NCBI GenBank assembly: GCA_002454505.1
Contig: DKJA01000119.1
Span: 1 to 23,990, forward strand
DNA from: Oxalobacteraceae bacterium UBA6704
GTDB lineage: Bacteria; Pseudomonadota; Gammaproteobacteria; Burkholderiales; Burkholderiaceae_D
Direction of reading: 5' to 3'
DNA length: 23,990 nucleotides
The notes below the pieces were generated by a model. It saw only the letters and a list, made by a program, of their open reading frames with translations. It was not told where the DNA came from and did no database searches. The number at the start of each line of letters is the position of its first letter. Position 1 is the first letter of the stretch. Below, in pieces: positions 13,102-20,707 of this stretch. The position numbers and the translations under genes were made by a program.

Positions 13102-13527
13102 ATGGCGGATTTTTCGCTTCCCCCGGCCGGCGGCCGCGCCATCGTTGCCGGCGGTTCGATCGGCGGCCTGCTGGCCGCCGTGTGCCTGCGCGCGGCGGAA
13201 TGGGACGTCGACGTGTACGAACGTTCGCCCGGCGAACTGACGGCGCGCGGCGGCGGTCTCGTGCTGCAGGGCGACGTGCTGCGCGCGTTCAGCTTTGCGC
13301 GGCTGGCGTCGCGCCAGCTGCCGGGCGTGACGACGGTCGACCGCATCTGGCTCGATGCGCTGGACAATGTGCTGCAACGTACGCACATGCCGCAGACGCA
13401 GACATCGTGGAGCGCGCTGTACCGGCTGCTGAAGGACGGCATTCCCGCCGCCCGCGAGATGGGCGACCGGGGCATCCGGCTGGGCGACAGCCTGATGGGA
13501 CTGAAGGCGGCTACCGAACTGGAATAA
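13102..13527 (+). pseudogene. FAD-dependent monooxygenase, N-terminal remnant
   Basis: A 141-aa product that keeps the FAD-binding Rossmann start of class A flavin monooxygenases. IVAGGSIGGLLAAVCLRAAE (res 14-33) is the GxGxxG-type loop (here GGSIGG), then WDVDVYERSP (34-43) carries the acidic residue that binds the adenosine ribose, then GGGLVLQGDVLRAF. TSWSALYRLL (101-110) corresponds to a point about one third into normal ~380-aa relatives. The sequence then ends, so the GD(A/G)xH-type second FAD motif and the substrate domain are missing. CAGGAG before the ATG and a normal reading frame show that the 5' end is intact. The break lies 6 bp before a large palindrome at 13533-13587. The remnant cannot be a working monooxygenase. 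Confidence 0.75.
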
Positions 13528-13532
13528 GGCAA

Positions 13533-13587
13533 ACCGGTGCCGGGCACCTTGTTCGGGCCGCCCCCGAACAAGGTGCCTGGCACCGGC
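13533..13587. repeat. Long intergenic palindrome (GGTGCC/GGCACC type)
   Basis: CCGGTGCCGGGCACC then TTGTTCGGG (13534-13557) pairs with the reverse-complementary arm at 13563-13586, 24 bp with one mismatch (T at 13578) and a 5-nt loop. It lies between the monooxygenase remnant and the NarL-type regulator and could stop transcription from both sides. Similar GGTGCC...GGCACC hairpins are scattered between genes in Massilia-type genomes, as far as I recall. Confidence 0.9.
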
Positions 13588-13596
13588 GACCGACGC

Positions 13597-14220
13597 TCAA
13601 CCAGCGAGATCGACGATGCCCCGCCGCACCGCCTCGCGCAGCACCTCGGTGCGGCACGACGCATCCAGCTTGGCCATGATGTTCTTCACGTGGTACTTGA
13701 CGGTGCCCGGCGCGATGCCGGCGGCGCGCGCGATCAGCTTGTTCGACATGCCTTCGGCCAGCAGCCGCAGCACATCCAGTTCGCGGCCCGTCAGCGTGTC
13801 GTTGTCCAGCCGCGCGGCCAGCCGCGACGCCACTTCCGGCGGCACATAGCGCCGGCCCGCCGCCACGGCCTGCAGGCAGTCGGCCACCTGTTCCTCGCTG
13901 GCGTCCTTCAGCAGGTAGGCGCGGGCGCCGGCCTGCAGGCAGCGGTACACGTGCTCCTCGCCGTCGGAGCTGGTGAGGATGACGATCTTCGCATCGGCAT
14001 CGGCCATGCGGATTTCGCGCAGCGCTTCCAGCCCGCCCACCCTGGGCATCATCAGGTCCATCAGCACCACGTCGGGCCGCACGGTGCGGTACAGGTCGAT
14101 CGCCTCGCCGCCGTCGCCGGCCTGCGCCACCACGGCAAAGCCGGGCTGGCGGTCGACGACACCAGCCATGCCGAGGCGTACGAGGGGGTGGTCGTCAACG
14201 AGCATCACGGAAGTGGCCAT
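13597..14220 (-). CDS. NarL/FixJ-type response regulator
   Basis: A 207-aa protein with a receiver domain (res 1-120) and a LuxR-type helix-turn-helix (about 138-200). The phosphorylation site is complete: Asp9/Asp10, phospho-acceptor Asp55 in VVLMDLMMP, Thr83 and Lys105. The DNA-binding part reads LTGRELDVLRLLAEGMSNKL then IARAAGIAPGTVKYHVKNIM. The ATG at 14220 follows the stop of the kinase gene by one base, and GGAGA lies in the end of the kinase, so the two are translationally coupled partners. Target genes are unknown. It ends facing the palindrome at 13533-13587. Confidence 0.93.
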   Translation of the reverse strand: MATSVMLVDDHPLVRLGMAGVVDRQPGFAVVAQAGDGGEAIDLYRTVRPDVVLMDLMMPRVGGLEALREIRMADADAKIVILTSSDGEEHVYRCLQAGARAYLLKDASEEQVADCLQAVAAGRRYVPPEVASRLAARLDNDTLTGRELDVLRLLAEGMSNKLIARAAGIAPGTVKYHVKNIMAKLDASCRTEVLREAVRRGIVDLAG

Positions 14221-14221
14221 G

Positions 14222-14920
14222 TCATTCTCCTGCGTCGAGTGGAAGGGAAAGGAAGACGGTGGTGCCGCGGCCGGGCGCGCTGGCGATCGTCAGCGCGGCG
14301 CCGGCCAGTGCCGCGCGCTCGTGCATGCCGCCGATGCCGAATCCGCGCCGGCATGCGTGGGTGTCGTAGCCGGTGCCGTCGTCCGCGACGGTGACCTGCA
14401 CCGAATTCGCCCGTACGCGCAGCGTGCAGCGGATCGTCGCCGCCCGCGCATGCTTGGCGGCGTTGCCGGCCGCCTCGCGGACGATCATGGCAAGCTGCTC
14501 GCACGTGGCGGCAGGCAGTGCGGCATCCTGCGCGAGATCCAGTTGCAGCGCGAGGCCGGCAGCCAGCGGCAGGTTGCGCACGGCGCCATCGACGGCGCGT
14601 GCCAGGCTGGTGGTCACTGCGGCCTTGGCCGGTGCCTGACCGGCCGGGCCGCGCAGCCGCCGCACGAAATCGCGGGCGCTGGCCAGGCCCTGTTCGGCCG
14701 CGTGCATCGCATTGTCCAGGTGGGCCGAGTGGCTGGCCTGGTCGGCGCTGCGGCAGGCGGCGCGCAGTTGCAGCAGCACGGCCGTCAGGTCCTGCAGCAT
14801 GATGTCGTGCACGTCGCGGGCGCAGCGCAGCCGTTCGCTGCGGACGGCGCTGTCGACGTCGAAGACGGCCGGCAGGCCGGCGGGCGGTGCGGTGGGACGG
14901 GAAATCGCGATCTGGCGCAT
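14222..14920 (-). CDS. Soluble NarL-partner sensor kinase (HisKA_3), no sensor domain
   Basis: A 232-aa cytoplasmic kinase. The dimerisation/phosphoacceptor helix starts at once: SERLRCARDVHDIMLQDL (res 28-45), with His38. The ATP-binding domain has an N-box (REAAGNAAKHA), DDGTGYD and GFGIGGMHERAAL. Only about 25 residues precede the phosphoacceptor helix, so there is no membrane segment, PAS, GAF or HAMP. Its input must come from a partner, possibly the lone receiver encoded just upstream. It is coupled to the NarL-type regulator downstream. No strong ribosome-binding site at the ATG (14920), but an upstream start would not add a domain. Its promoter at 14994-15038 matches the one before the receiver gene. 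Confidence 0.88.
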   Translation of the reverse strand: MRQIAISRPTAPPAGLPAVFDVDSAVRSERLRCARDVHDIMLQDLTAVLLQLRAACRSADQASHSAHLDNAMHAAEQGLASARDFVRRLRGPAGQAPAKAAVTTSLARAVDGAVRNLPLAAGLALQLDLAQDAALPAATCEQLAMIVREAAGNAAKHARAATIRCTLRVRANSVQVTVADDGTGYDTHACRRGFGIGGMHERAALAGAALTIASAPGRGTTVFLSLPLDAGE

Positions 14921-14993
14921 GGCGGGTCTCGGCGGTGGGTTGATCTGGCGATGCCGGCGTCATCCCTCTGGTGCCGCCGTTCATCGTGACCAC

Positions 14994-15038
14994 AGCTTAA
15001 GGTCTGGTGGCGGCAAAGGAAATCATACGTGCGTATGA
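14994..15038 (-). promoter_or_regulatory. Activator-type promoter of the soluble kinase/NarL pair
   Basis: TCATACG-TG-CGTATGA (15023-15038) is a perfect 7-bp inverted repeat. On the minus strand it is followed 23 nt later by TAAGCT (complement of 14994-14999), a plausible -10. There is no -35, and the palindrome centre would fall near -42, where LuxR-type activators bind next to RNA polymerase. The same layout with identical spacing occurs at 15478-15522. Confidence 0.65.
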
Positions 15039-15059
15039 CTTTTGATTAACCTTGCCGGT

Positions 15060-15449
15060 TCAGCCAGCAGGACTGGCGCCGTCGTGCCGTGCCAGCGCGC
15101 GCTCGATGCACGCGATCATCTCGCCGGCCTGGAAGGGTTTGCTCAATACGCAGGAAGCGCCGCTGCGGATGGCGCGGCCATGGATGCCGTCGTGGGGGAA
15201 GGCGGTGATGACGATGAACGGCACGGCCACGTCGCGTGCGCGCAGCAGCTCCAGCAGTTCCAGCCCGCCGATGCCGGGCATCTGCACGTCGGAGACGACC
15301 AGGTCGCTGCCGGTGGTGGCGGCGAGATATTCTTCGGCGGACGCGAACAGCCGGGCGCGCAGGCCCAGCGAGCGTACCAGGCTGCTGACAGCCGTACGGA
15401 CCGATACATCATCGTCGATGATGCTCACTTCTTGATTGGTAAAGGACAC
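15060..15449 (-). CDS. Single-domain response regulator (receiver only)
   Basis: A 129-aa protein that is only a receiver domain. EVSIIDDD (res 7-14) gives the acidic pocket, Asp54 in LVVSDVQMPG is the phospho-acceptor, and Thr82 and Lys104 (SKPF) complete the site. No output domain follows. GTG 15449 is chosen because GGGAG lies five bases upstream; an ATG seven codons earlier (15470) has no such site. The sequence is FixJ-like. Lone receivers pass phosphate between kinases or tune a kinase by binding it. It lies between the membrane kinase/FixJ pair and the soluble kinase/NarL pair, so a link between the two is likely but inferred. Confidence 0.88.
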   Translation of the reverse strand: MSFTNQEVSIIDDDVSVRTAVSSLVRSLGLRARLFASAEEYLAATTGSDLVVSDVQMPGIGGLELLELLRARDVAVPFIVITAFPHDGIHGRAIRSGASCVLSKPFQAGEMIACIERALARHDGASPAG

Positions 15450-15477
15450 TGCCGCTCCCGATGCTTGCAACGTCCAG

Positions 15478-15522
15478 AGCTTAATGCTTATGGGGGAGGG
15501 GCGGTATCATACATGGGTATAT
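15478..15522 (-). promoter_or_regulatory. Activator-type promoter of the lone receiver gene
   Basis: Plus-strand 15507-15522 reads TCATACATGGGTATAT and matches the perfect palindrome at 15023-15038 in 12 of 16 positions. The half nearest the gene is best kept (GTATGA on the minus strand). TAAGCT (complement of 15478-15483) follows after exactly 23 nt, as in the first copy. Both copies also continue alike (TAAGCTGTGGTC and TAAGCTCTGGAC). Confidence 0.65.
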
Positions 15523-15529
15523 GCAAGGA

Positions 15530-16135
15530 TCACCGCAGCGCCAGCGCCTGCGCCATCCGCACCAGGTCGGCGAAGGTGCGCGCCTGCATCTTCTTCATCG
15601 CATTGCCGCGGTGGATCTTGACGGTGATCTCGCTGGTGCCGACTTCGCCGGCGATCTGCTTGTTCATCAGGCCCCGCGCCGCCAGCGCCATGATTTCCCG
15701 TTCGCGCGGCGTCAGCGTGTCGAAACGTTCGCGCAGGTCCGACTGCGCCGCCTCCTGCGAGCGGCACTCCAGGTCGTGCGCCAGCGCCTGGCCGACGGCG
15801 CTCAGCAGTTCTTCCACCCGCACCGGCTTGGCGAGAAAGTCGACGGCACCCGCCTTCATGGCCCGCACCGACATCGGAATGTCGCCGAAGCCCGTCATGA
15901 ACACGACGGGCAGCGTGCAGCCCTGCGACTTCAGGTCGGCATGCAGGTCCATGCCGCTGTGGCCACCCAGGCGCACGTCCAGCAGCAGGCAGCTGTTGCG
16001 CTCCGCGCGCGGATGGGCGAGGAAGTCGGCCACCGTGCCGAACGGCGCGACGTCCATGTCGGCCGAGCGCAGCAGGCTGGCCAGCCCGTCGCGCAGCGCG
16101 GCATCGTCGTCGACGAGGTAGACGAGCGGCTTCAT
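15530..16135 (-). CDS. FixJ-family response regulator
   Basis: A 201-aa protein. Receiver (res 1-120) with Asp9-11, phospho-acceptor Asp53 in LLLDVRLGG, FMTGFGDIPMSVRAMKAGAV and the AKPV lysine. A LuxR-type helix-turn-helix follows at about 138-200 (LTPREREIMALAARGLMNKQ, then IAGEVGTSEITVKIHR). The FMTGxGDIPMSVxAMKxGA stretch is the signature of the FixJ/StyR/TodT group. Its ATG overlaps the kinase stop (ATGA, 16132-16135), so the two are a coupled pair. It is the best candidate to bind the TCATAC-N4-GTATGA sites, since StyR/TodT-type regulators are known to bind 6-4-6 palindromes at about -41. Confidence 0.94.
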   Translation of the reverse strand: MKPLVYLVDDDAALRDGLASLLRSADMDVAPFGTVADFLAHPRAERNSCLLLDVRLGGHSGMDLHADLKSQGCTLPVVFMTGFGDIPMSVRAMKAGAVDFLAKPVRVEELLSAVGQALAHDLECRSQEAAQSDLRERFDTLTPREREIMALAARGLMNKQIAGEVGTSEITVKIHRGNAMKKMQARTFADLVRMAQALALR

Positions 16136-17193
16136 GCCCGCGTTTCCTGTACCGCCGGCAGCGTGATCTCGATGGTCGCGCCGGCGCCGCCCTGCACGGC
16201 GGCGATCCGGCCGCCATGCGTCTCGACGATGGAGCGGCAGATCGGCAGCCCCATGCCCATGCCGTCCTGCTTGGTGCTGAAGAACGGCTCGAACAGCCGT
16301 CCCGCCTGGTCTTCCGGAATGCCGGGCCCTTCGTCAGCCACGCTGATGCGCACGATATCAGGGGCGGCCCGTTCGACGACGAGGCGCAGCGCGCCGCCAT
16401 GCGGCTCCATCGCCTGCATGCCGTTCATCAGCAGGTTGATCAGCACCTGCTGCAGCTGCACACGGTCCCCAGGCACGGGCGGCACCGCATCGGCCAGCCG
16501 CAATTCCAGCCTGGCGCCATGGGCAGCCAGCTCGCGGTGCAGCAGCGCCGCGCAGTCGCGCGCCACGTCGGCCAGGTCCACCGGCGCGTATTGCGGATCG
16601 CTCTTGCGGGCCAGGCTGCGGATGCGGCGTATCACTTCGCTGGCCCGCGTGGTGTCGGCCAGGATGCGTTCCAGCGAGTCGCGCACTTCGCCGATGTCGG
16701 GCGGATCGCGGCGCAGCCAGCGCAGCGCCGCCTCGCCGTTGGCGGACATCGCGGCAAGCGGCTGGTTCACTTCATGGGCGATCGACGCGGCCAGCTCGCC
16801 CAGCGTCGTCACGCGCGTCACATGGGCCAGCTGCGCATGCGACATCCGCAGCGATTCCTCGCGCTGCAGCAGCCGCGCGGTGGCGCGCTGGCCGGCATGC
16901 GCCAGGTAGCCGCTGATGCCGATGCCGGCCAGGCTGACGAGGCAGCGGCTGACGGACGATGCGGCGATGCCCAGCGCATTGGTCAGCAGGTGGGCGGTCA
17001 CCGTCAGCAGCATGCACATGGCGGTGACCGCCAGCACGCGGCGCGGCCATGCGTGAACGGTGGCCAGCACGACGGTCACGTACATCACGGCGATGGCGCT
17101 GTCGAGGGGAGTGAAGGCGTCGACGACGAAGATCGCGATCGTCAGCAGGACTATGAGCGGCTTGAGCAGTACCGTGCGGAGCGTACCGGGCAT
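16132..17193 (-). CDS. Membrane sensor histidine kinase (FixL/DctB-like core)
   Basis: A 353-aa inner-membrane kinase. The N-terminus (res 1-100) is four hydrophobic segments with very short connections (about 9-28, 33-49, 52-70, 83-100), so it has no periplasmic sensor and probably senses within the membrane. The phosphoacceptor is His140 in LGELAASIAHEVNQPLAAM. The ATP domain follows with NLLMNGMQAM, DEGPGIP, FEPFFSTK and GMGMGLPIC. A TATACT (complement of 17232-17237) about 40 bp before the ATG is a likely -10. It overlaps the FixJ-type regulator by 4 bp. Signal unknown. Confidence 0.93.
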   Translation of the reverse strand: MPGTLRTVLLKPLIVLLTIAIFVVDAFTPLDSAIAVMYVTVVLATVHAWPRRVLAVTAMCMLLTVTAHLLTNALGIAASSVSRCLVSLAGIGISGYLAHAGQRATARLLQREESLRMSHAQLAHVTRVTTLGELAASIAHEVNQPLAAMSANGEAALRWLRRDPPDIGEVRDSLERILADTTRASEVIRRIRSLARKSDPQYAPVDLADVARDCAALLHRELAAHGARLELRLADAVPPVPGDRVQLQQVLINLLMNGMQAMEPHGGALRLVVERAAPDIVRISVADEGPGIPEDQAGRLFEPFFSTKQDGMGMGLPICRSIVETHGGRIAAVQGGAGATIEITLPAVQETRA

Positions 17194-17231
17194 GGCGGGA
17201 CTTGGAGTGACTTGCGGTTAATGTTGCCGGA

Positions 17232-17237
17232 AGTATA
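17232..17237 (-). promoter_or_regulatory. Probable -10 of the membrane kinase/FixJ pair
   Basis: The minus strand reads CCC-TATACT-TCC, a 5 of 6 match to TATAAT, 39 bp before the kinase ATG. The -35 position is poor. Unlike the two promoters inside the cluster, no TCATAC-N4-GTATGA palindrome is present. Confidence 0.45.
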
Positions 17238-17348
17238 GGGCAAATCCGGCGGCGACGGAACGAAGTGCCGGCCGCCTCCCCCGAAAGGGGCAGGCATGCA
17301 GCCGGAGCCGGGCGGTGCTATCCTGCCGGCTCACATCAGGGACAGACC

Positions 17349-17933
17349 ATGAACGAATTTTTCAGGGAAGTAGAGCCAGGCAAGGCCTACCGGCTGCTGA
17401 ACCACGGCCCGACCGTACTCGTATCGGCCCGCCACGACGGCACCGACAACGTGATGGCCGCCGCGTGGGCCTGCGCACTCGATTTCAGTCCGGCCAAGGT
17501 GACGGTCGTGCTGGACAAGTCGGCGCGCACCCGCGCGCTGGTCGAGCAGAGCGGTTACTTCGTGCTGCAGGTGCCGACCGTGGCGCAGGCCGGGCTGACG
17601 CACGCCGTGGGTACGCACAGCCTGGCGGACGATCCCGCCAAGCTGGCCCGCTTCGGCGTCGAGCTGTTCGGCGTGGACGGCGTGCCGGCGCCGCTGGTGG
17701 CGGGCTGCTCGGCATGGCTGGCCTGCCGCCTCGTGCCGGAACCGCACAACCAGCAGGCCTACGACCTGTTCATCGGCGAAGTGGTGGGGGCCTGGGCCGA
17801 CACGCGCGTGTTCCGCGACGGCCACTGGCATTTCGAGGATGCCGACCCGCGCTGGCGCAGCCTGCACTACATCGCCGGCGGGCAGTTCTATGCGATCGGG
17901 GAGTCGCTGACTGTCGTGAATCCAGAGGCGTAG
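17349..17933 (+). CDS. Flavin reductase-like, FMN-binding split-barrel protein
   Basis: A 194-aa cytoplasmic protein of the flavoprotein-oxygenase/flavin reductase-like family. The N-terminal half has the family pattern: LLNHGPTVLVSARHDGTDNV then MAAAWACALDFSPAKVTVVL, then KSARTRALVEQSGYFVLQVP. A HWHFEDADPRWRSLHYIAGG stretch near the C-terminus precedes FYAIGE. Members bind FMN and reduce flavin or small substrates with NAD(P)H. AGGGA at 17338-17342 supports the ATG at 17349; the frame is open further upstream without a better start. It runs towards the PepSY/diflavin gene and the two stops are only 8 bp apart, so they share no transcript. Substrate unknown. Confidence 0.87.
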   Translation: MNEFFREVEPGKAYRLLNHGPTVLVSARHDGTDNVMAAAWACALDFSPAKVTVVLDKSARTRALVEQSGYFVLQVPTVAQAGLTHAVGTHSLADDPAKLARFGVELFGVDGVPAPLVAGCSAWLACRLVPEPHNQQAYDLFIGEVVGAWADTRVFRDGHWHFEDADPRWRSLHYIAGGQFYAIGESLTVVNPEA

Positions 17934-17941
17934 CACCGGAA

Positions 17942-20545
17942 TCAGTAAACATCCCGCCGATAGCGTCCCGCACCCGCCAGCTCATCGAGCACATCGCGGC
18001 CGAGAATGTCGCCCAGCGCGGCATCGACGCCGCCGGCCATCCCTTCCAGGCTGCCGCACACATACAGCACGGCGCCATCGGCCACCCAGTCGCGCACGAT
18101 GTCGGCCTGCGTGCGCAGCCGGTCTTGCACGTAGCCGTCGCCATCGCGCGAATACACCAGGTCCAGGTTGGGCAGGAAGCCCCCGGCCGCCCAGCCTTGC
18201 AGTTCGGCCGCGCCGATGCTGTCGAACGCGGCCTGCCGCTCGCCGAACAGCAGCCAGTTGCGCTGCCGGCCGGCGGCCACGCGCTGGCGCAGGTGGCCGC
18301 GCAGGCCGGCCAGGCCGGAACCGTTGCCGATGAAGATGCACGGCACGTCGTCATCGACGGGCGCGAAGCCGGGATTTGGCAGCAGGCGCGCGCGCACGGT
18401 GCCGTACTGCGTCGCATGCACCGTCAGCCAGCCGGACGCGAGGCCGAGGCCCTGCTCGTGCTGCACCTGGCGCACCAGCAGGTGCACCGCGCCATCGGCC
18501 GGCACGGAAGCGATCGAGTAGCGGCGGGGCGCCAGCACTTTCAGCGCATCGGCGCATTCCTGCGGACCGGCGAACGGGTGGCCCGGATCGGGCAGCACGC
18601 TGTCTGCCAGCACGTCGGCCAGCGTGCGCGTTGCGCCGTCATGCTGCACGGCGGCCTGGCCATCCAGGCGCACCTGCGCCAGGTAGGCGGCGACGACACT
18701 GTCCGCATGGCGCGGCATGATTTCCGCCAGCGCGCCGGCCTGCCACGGTTCGCTGCCTTCGTTCGTCAACGCGATTTCAAACAGGGGGCCACCGAGGCTG
18801 CCCGGATTGAGCAGCTCGCGCGTGGCCAGGCGCCACGTCTGCCACGGCTGCTGCGCCGGTGCCGACGGCATGTCCGGCGCATCGATGCCGGCCAGCTCCG
18901 CCAACGCCTGCGACCAGCGGCCCAGCGCGGCGGCATCGCCGTTGTCGACTTCGATCACGGGGAACAGCCGGCGGCCGCCCAGCGCGGCGAGGCGGCGGTC
19001 CAGCGCGTGGCCGTAGCCGCAGAACTGCGCATACACGCGGTCGCCCAGTGCCAGCACGGCATACTGCAAGTCCGGCAGCGCGACGCCCGCTTCGTCGATC
19101 GCGCGGGCAAAGCGGCGCGCGCTGTCGGGCGGTTCGCCTTCGCCGTAGCTGCTGGCGATGAACAGCGCGCGGCCCGCATGGGCCAGGTCGCCTGGCGCCA
19201 GGTCGGCCACGGCACGCACGGCGACAGGAATGCCGGCGCCTTGCAGCACGCCGGCCGCATGCAGTGCCAGCCGCTCGGCCTGGCCCGTCTGGCTGGCGTA
19301 GGCCACCAGCACCGGTTCGGCCGACGTCAGCGTTGCCGGTGGCAGGGCGGCCAGCCTGGCCCGTTCGGCCCGCGCGGCCTGCGCCTGCCTGCGGCGCTTC
19401 AGGTACAGCATCCAGCCCGTGACGGCAAAGCCGGGCAGCGCCAGGCTGGCCAGGAACATGACGATGCGTCCCGGCAGGCCGAAGTAGGTGCCCATGTGTA
19501 AGGGATAGATGGTGGACACGGCGCGCGCACCCGTCGCCATCTCCGCATACGGTTCGTTCTTCACCAGCGCGCCATCGGGCGCGATCGACATGCGGCTGCG
19601 CGCGCGGGGATGCGGCGCATCGTCCGGCAGCCACGCGATCTGCACCGGGTCGCCCGGCTTGTCGGTGAAGCGCAGGAACGCCATCTGCCAGCCGGGCGCG
19701 TTGGCCACGAAGGTATTCCAGGCCGGCGCCAGATCCACCGGCGCCGCCTTGGCCTTTTTCGCGCCCGCGCCCCTGGCCGGTCTGGCCGGCGCCTCGCGCG
19801 GCGCACGCTGTACGCCGGCCCAGCCATCGACGGTGCTGCGCACGATGTCGAAGCTCCAGTAGGCGCCCGTCAGCGTGAACACCACGTAGGCGACCAGCGC
19901 CCAGGTACCGGCCACCGAGTGCAGCGCCCACAGGAAGGGCCGGCCGGACAGGCGCCAGTCGAACGTCAGCCATGCGCGCCAGTCGGTCACGCGACGCGGC
20001 CAGCGCAGGTACAGCCCGGACAGCGCAAGGCCCAGCAGGCAGATGGCCAGCGTACCCAGCACCGGACGGCCGGCCTCGCGCGGCAGCAGCAGCCAGCGGT
20101 GCAGGAATTCGATCGTCTCGAACGCCTCTTCGCCATGCAGTTCCGGCTGCATCGCGCCGGAATACGGGTGCACATAGACCGTCGTACCGCGCGGCTGGCC
20201 CGGCAGCGCGGCCAGGCCGACGCGGGCCGCGGAACCGGGCGCCGAATACAGGATCACGGACGACACGCGCTGTTCGGGATGCGCGGCACGCGCGGCCTGC
20301 GCGACCTGCTGCGGCGTCAGCACAGGGGCCGCCTGCACCGGCACGTGGCGCACGCCGGGATTGACCAGGTCCGTCAGTTCATCGCGGAAGGCCAGCAGCG
20401 CGCCCGTCAGGCCGATCACGACAAGCACGGTGCCGGCCGTGATGCCGATGAACCAGTGCAGCTGGAACCACACCTGCTTCAACGTCGGCAGCCGGAAGCT
20501 GCGGGCCGGCGCGGGTGTGGCGAGGGGGAGCGTTTCGCGTTTCAT
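17942..20545 (-). CDS. PepSY-membrane / flavodoxin / ferredoxin-reductase fusion, iron-regulated reductase
   Basis: An 867-aa three-part fusion. Res 1-385: PepSY-associated membrane domain with four main helices (about 30-52, 162-181, 208-230, 360-382) and heme-ligand-type histidines (LHW 29-31, LHRW 148-151, LHS 208-210, LHMG 349-352). Res 410-550: flavodoxin-like FMN domain (LVAYASQTGQAERLA, SSYGEGEPPDSARRF). Res 570-867: CysJ-like FAD/NADPH module with RRYSIAS (674-680), FIGNGSGLAG (738-747), LLFGER (765-770), YVCGSLEGM and terminal RYRRDVY. It should carry electrons from NADPH through FAD and FMN to heme and across the inner membrane. The Fur box in its promoter and the siderophore receptor nearby suggest ferric-siderophore reduction. 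The ATG has no clear ribosome-binding site. Confidence 0.93.
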   Translation of the reverse strand: MKRETLPLATPAPARSFRLPTLKQVWFQLHWFIGITAGTVLVVIGLTGALLAFRDELTDLVNPGVRHVPVQAAPVLTPQQVAQAARAAHPEQRVSSVILYSAPGSAARVGLAALPGQPRGTTVYVHPYSGAMQPELHGEEAFETIEFLHRWLLLPREAGRPVLGTLAICLLGLALSGLYLRWPRRVTDWRAWLTFDWRLSGRPFLWALHSVAGTWALVAYVVFTLTGAYWSFDIVRSTVDGWAGVQRAPREAPARPARGAGAKKAKAAPVDLAPAWNTFVANAPGWQMAFLRFTDKPGDPVQIAWLPDDAPHPRARSRMSIAPDGALVKNEPYAEMATGARAVSTIYPLHMGTYFGLPGRIVMFLASLALPGFAVTGWMLYLKRRRQAQAARAERARLAALPPATLTSAEPVLVAYASQTGQAERLALHAAGVLQGAGIPVAVRAVADLAPGDLAHAGRALFIASSYGEGEPPDSARRFARAIDEAGVALPDLQYAVLALGDRVYAQFCGYGHALDRRLAALGGRRLFPVIEVDNGDAAALGRWSQALAELAGIDAPDMPSAPAQQPWQTWRLATRELLNPGSLGGPLFEIALTNEGSEPWQAGALAEIMPRHADSVVAAYLAQVRLDGQAAVQHDGATRTLADVLADSVLPDPGHPFAGPQECADALKVLAPRRYSIASVPADGAVHLLVRQVQHEQGLGLASGWLTVHATQYGTVRARLLPNPGFAPVDDDVPCIFIGNGSGLAGLRGHLRQRVAAGRQRNWLLFGERQAAFDSIGAAELQGWAAGGFLPNLDLVYSRDGDGYVQDRLRTQADIVRDWVADGAVLYVCGSLEGMAGGVDAALGDILGRDVLDELAGAGRYRRDVY

Positions 20546-20613
20546 GGCGTGCCGGCGCGGGTAAGGGTGGTGAAAACCATGGGCAGGAAAACTTGTGGTG
20601 GCAAAGTGGCGGC

Positions 20614-20640
20614 ATTATACCGCGAATGAGAATCATTATT
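20614..20640 (-). promoter_or_regulatory. Fur-controlled promoter of the PepSY/diflavin reductase
   Basis: Plus strand 20622-20640 matches the 19-bp Fur consensus at 15 of 19 positions, with core AATGAGAATCATTAT (20625-20639). Directly next to it, the minus strand reads TATAAT (complement of 20614-20619), a perfect -10, about 69 bp before the ATG. The box covers the spacer and -35 region, the classic position for iron-dependent repression. It may also influence the divergent hybrid kinase gene. Confidence 0.85.
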
Positions 20641-20673
20641 GTTGGCGGCGGCCGTGCCTCTGCACCGGGCCGT

Positions 20674-20679
20674 TATAAT
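20674..20679 (+). promoter_or_regulatory. -10 element of the hybrid kinase gene
   Basis: A perfect TATAAT, 28 bp before the ATG at 20708, giving a leader of about 20 nt. It supports that ATG over an upstream in-frame TTG. No good -35 is seen; the Fur box ends 33 bp upstream. Confidence 0.55.
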
Positions 20680-20707
20680 CAACGCTTCGATATCGACTGG
20701 CCCGCTC

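Noticed and set aside
17265..17348. 28-codon upstream extension of the flavin reductase-like gene
   Set aside because: The frame is open, but the extension does not fit the family start, and AGGGA precedes the ATG at 17349.
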